In this document: piece after piece, positions 4,720 to 6,254 of the stretch
Layout: every line of letters starts with the position of its first letter
Position numbering within the stretch: position 1 is the stretch's first letter
Assembly: GCA_014380505.1 (NCBI GenBank)
Contig: JACMJT010000322.1
Span: 1 to 6,254 of the forward strand
Source: Hyphomicrobiales bacterium
GTDB taxonomy: Bacteria > Pseudomonadota > Alphaproteobacteria > Rhizobiales > Aestuariivirgaceae
Direction: 5' to 3'
Length of the DNA: 6,254 nt
Notes under the pieces: generated by a model
Database searches by the model: none
The model's input: only the letters and a program-made list of their open reading frames with translations
Told to the model about the DNA's origin: nothing
Program-made: the position numbers and the translations under genes

Positions 4720-5517
4720 ATGGCTTCGACGGTTCTCAGCATTTCCTCCCAGGTGGCCTATGGCAATGTCGGCAACTCGGTTGCAGTGCCCGCCATGCAG
4801 GCAAGAGGCCACGAGGTCCTGGCCGTTCCCACCGTAATCCTGTCCAATCATCCCGGTCACGGAAAGCCGGTATCGTTGCGCATGCCCGCTCCCGAGCTAG
4901 CAGCGATCCTCGGAGCGCTTGATGGCCTCGGCGCCTTGTCCAGCTGCGCTGCGGTGATGACCGGCTATTTCGCCGCCAACGACCAGATTTATGGCGTGGC
5001 ACGGATAATCCAGCGAATGAAGCAACAAAATCCGCAGCTCTTCGTGCTCGTAGATCCGATAATCGGCGATGGCGATGCGCTCTATGTGCCTCTGCCGGTG
5101 GCGGAAGCAATCCGCGATACACTTCTGCCACTCGCCACCTGCATAACGCCCAATCGTTTTGAACTCGGGTGGCTGGCAGGCCGTGGCGTAACGAATGTGG
5201 AAGAAGCCCTTGCCGCTGCCCGGTCTCTCGGCATAGGCGAAGTCTTGGCGACATCCATCCCTGCTGGCGCAGATAGAATCGCGACGCTGGCGATCACCGG
5301 CAGCGATTGCTTTGAGTGCATGACGCCCCTGAAGCCCTCCATGCCCCACGGCACCGGCGATTTTCTGGCGGGTCTATATCTGGCGGAACGGCTGGAACAT
5401 GGACCGGAAGAAGCCCTGCGCCGTTCCATGGCAATCCTCGAACGGGCCATCGAACGCAGCAAGGAATCCTCCATTCTTGAGATTGCCGCCGCCTTGCAGA
5501 GAGACCGTGAGCAATGA
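4720..5517 (+). CDS. pdxY: Pyridoxal kinase
   Basis: The 265-residue product is a ribokinase-fold pyridoxal kinase (PdxY/PdxK type), which uses ATP to phosphorylate pyridoxal, and often pyridoxine and pyridoxamine, in the B6 salvage pathway. Motifs: SISSQVAYGNVGNSVAVPAM (7-26) with the family's pyridoxal-site opening, TGYFAANDQI (81-90), VDPIIGDGDALYVP (111-124), ITPNRFELGWLAG (142-154) and the anion-hole motif HGTGDFLAG (210-218) with catalytic Asp214. Length is somewhat short of the usual ~285 residues. PdxY versus PdxK cannot be settled from motifs alone; the symbol is a best guess. ATG 4720 gives the family N-terminus but has only a weak TAGG 5 bases upstream. The gene diverges from the CitE-like operon and overlaps the next gene by ATGA (5514-5517), so the two are probably translated together. 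Confidence 0.93.
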   Translation: MASTVLSISSQVAYGNVGNSVAVPAMQARGHEVLAVPTVILSNHPGHGKPVSLRMPAPELAAILGALDGLGALSSCAAVMTGYFAANDQIYGVARIIQRMKQQNPQLFVLVDPIIGDGDALYVPLPVAEAIRDTLLPLATCITPNRFELGWLAGRGVTNVEEALAAARSLGIGEVLATSIPAGADRIATLAITGSDCFECMTPLKPSMPHGTGDFLAGLYLAERLEHGPEEALRRSMAILERAIERSKESSILEIAAALQRDREQ

Positions 5518-6254
5518 GCATCGACCGCGATAGCATTTCGAAAGCGGCCCAGCGGATTGCTCCCCATGTCCGGCGCACACCCGTCATGGATGTGCACCTC
5601 GAAGGCTTGAGCCAGCCCGTCACCCTCAAGCTTGAACTGTTGCAGCACTCGGGAAGCTTCAAGGCGCGGGGCGCCTTCAACAATTTGCTGGGACGGGACC
5701 CTGCCGGGCCCGGTGTCGCTGCCGCATCCGGCGGCAACCATGGTGCCGCCGTCGCCTATGCCGCTCGGGCGTTGGGCCACAAGGCCCTGATCTTCGTGCC
5801 CGAGATTGCCTCGCCCGCCAAGGTCGCGCGCATCGCCTCCTACGGTGCCGAGATCGTTCAGAAGGGCGTGAACTACTACGAAGCACTCGCCCTCTGCGAA
5901 GCTCACATCGCGGCAACAGGCGCCGTGAGTGTCCATGCTTACGACGCTGAGCCCACACTTGAGGGCCAGGGCACGCTGGGGCGCGAGCTCGAGGACCAGT
6001 CGCCCGATCTCGATACACTGCTCGTAGCCGTCGGCGGCGGCGGCCTCATCGGCGGCATAGCGGCCTGGTATCAATCGAGCGTGAAGATCGTGGGCGTCGA
6101 ACCCGAAACATGCAACGCGCTCCATGCGGCACTCGCCGTGGGCAAACCCGTGGCCGTGACGCCATCCGGCGTCGCCACGGATTCGCTGGGGTCAAGTTTC
6201 GCCGGTGCGCTGATGCTCCCCATCGCCCAGGCCCATGTCGATCACGTGGCTCTC
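5514..6254 (+). CDS. Fold-type II PLP-dependent threonine/serine dehydratase-like enzyme (3' end outside window)
   Basis: 247 residues are visible with no stop; the family is usually about 310-330, so roughly three quarters is present. HSGSFKARGAFNNL (45-58) contains the PLP Schiff-base Lys50, ASGGNHGAAVAYAA (71-84) is the substrate/cofactor loop, and VGGGGLIGGIAAW (173-185) is the Gly-rich phosphate-binding loop. Such enzymes eliminate water and ammonia from hydroxyamino acids (threonine or serine to the 2-oxo acid). No ACT regulatory domain is seen in the visible part. Close relatives include hydroxyectoine-utilisation EutB and beta-hydroxyaspartate dehydratase BhcB, so the substrate is open. 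The ATG start overlaps the pyridoxal kinase stop in ATGA; a weak AGAGAG lies about 10 bases upstream. Coupling to the kinase gene suggests local supply of its cofactor. Confidence 0.9.
   Translation, partial: MSIDRDSISKAAQRIAPHVRRTPVMDVHLEGLSQPVTLKLELLQHSGSFKARGAFNNLLGRDPAGPGVAAASGGNHGAAVAYAARALGHKALIFVPEIASPAKVARIASYGAEIVQKGVNYYEALALCEAHIAATGAVSVHAYDAEPTLEGQGTLGRELEDQSPDLDTLLVAVGGGGLIGGIAAWYQSSVKIVGVEPETCNALHAALAVGKPVAVTPSGVATDSLGSSFAGALMLPIAQAHVDHVAL

Noticed and set aside
5082..6125. Open frame of 347 codons on the minus strand, antisense to the pyridoxal kinase and dehydratase genes
   Set aside because: Both + strand genes carry full catalytic motifs; the antisense product shows none and spans the junction of two genes.

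Overview
The window looks like chromosomal DNA of an alphaproteobacterium, probably of a Hyphomicrobiales (Rhizobiales) type. The signs are high GC in third codon positions, an rplU-rpmA pair followed by a GNAT gene, a bL21 with an Ala/Lys/Pro tail, and two adjacent genes that match ethylmalonyl-CoA pathway enzymes. No phage, IS element, CRISPR array, tRNA or rRNA was seen. These assignments come from reading the sequence and remembered family motifs; no database search was run.

Layout: (1) 1-119, the + strand 3' end of an unidentified gene. (2) 124-165, a perfect 14-bp hairpin between convergent genes. (3) 145-700, minus strand, a RimJ/RimL-type GNAT acetyltransferase split by a frameshift near 521-523. 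(4) 697-732, an intrinsic terminator for the ribosomal protein operon; the only start codon matching the full GNAT N-terminus lies in its U-tract. (5) 789-1535, minus strand, rplU-rpmA (bL21 and bL27). (6) 1536-1815, a divergent intergenic region with hairpins in the rplU leader, a small ORF with a strong ribosome binding site, an orphan terminator-like hairpin on the + strand, and a possible promoter for the next gene. (7) 1816-2706, + strand, a secreted ClpP/crotonase-fold protein with Ser and His motif residues and eight cysteines. (8) 2703-4612, minus strand, a two-gene operon with a 4-base ATGA overlap: a CitE-like malyl-CoA lyase/thioesterase followed by mesaconyl-CoA hydratase (mch). 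(9) 4613-4719, a short divergent promoter region carrying a 13-bp inverted repeat placed just upstream of each start. (10) 4720-6254, + strand, pyridoxal kinase overlapping by ATGA a fold-type II PLP-dependent threonine/serine dehydratase-like gene that runs off the end.

How the genes fit together: Mch and the CitE-like protein act on consecutive C5/C4 CoA thioesters of acetyl-CoA assimilation (mesaconyl-CoA to beta-methylmalyl-CoA, then cleavage, or hydrolysis of malyl-CoA). The pyridoxal kinase makes the cofactor that the overlapping dehydratase needs. The shared repeat between the two divergent units hints at common control. Most of the window is ordinary. The points most worth a second look are the mirrored repeat at 4625-4710, the leader-like structure at 1639-1690, the broken GNAT gene, and the Glu at the usual catalytic Asp position of the CitE-like enzyme.
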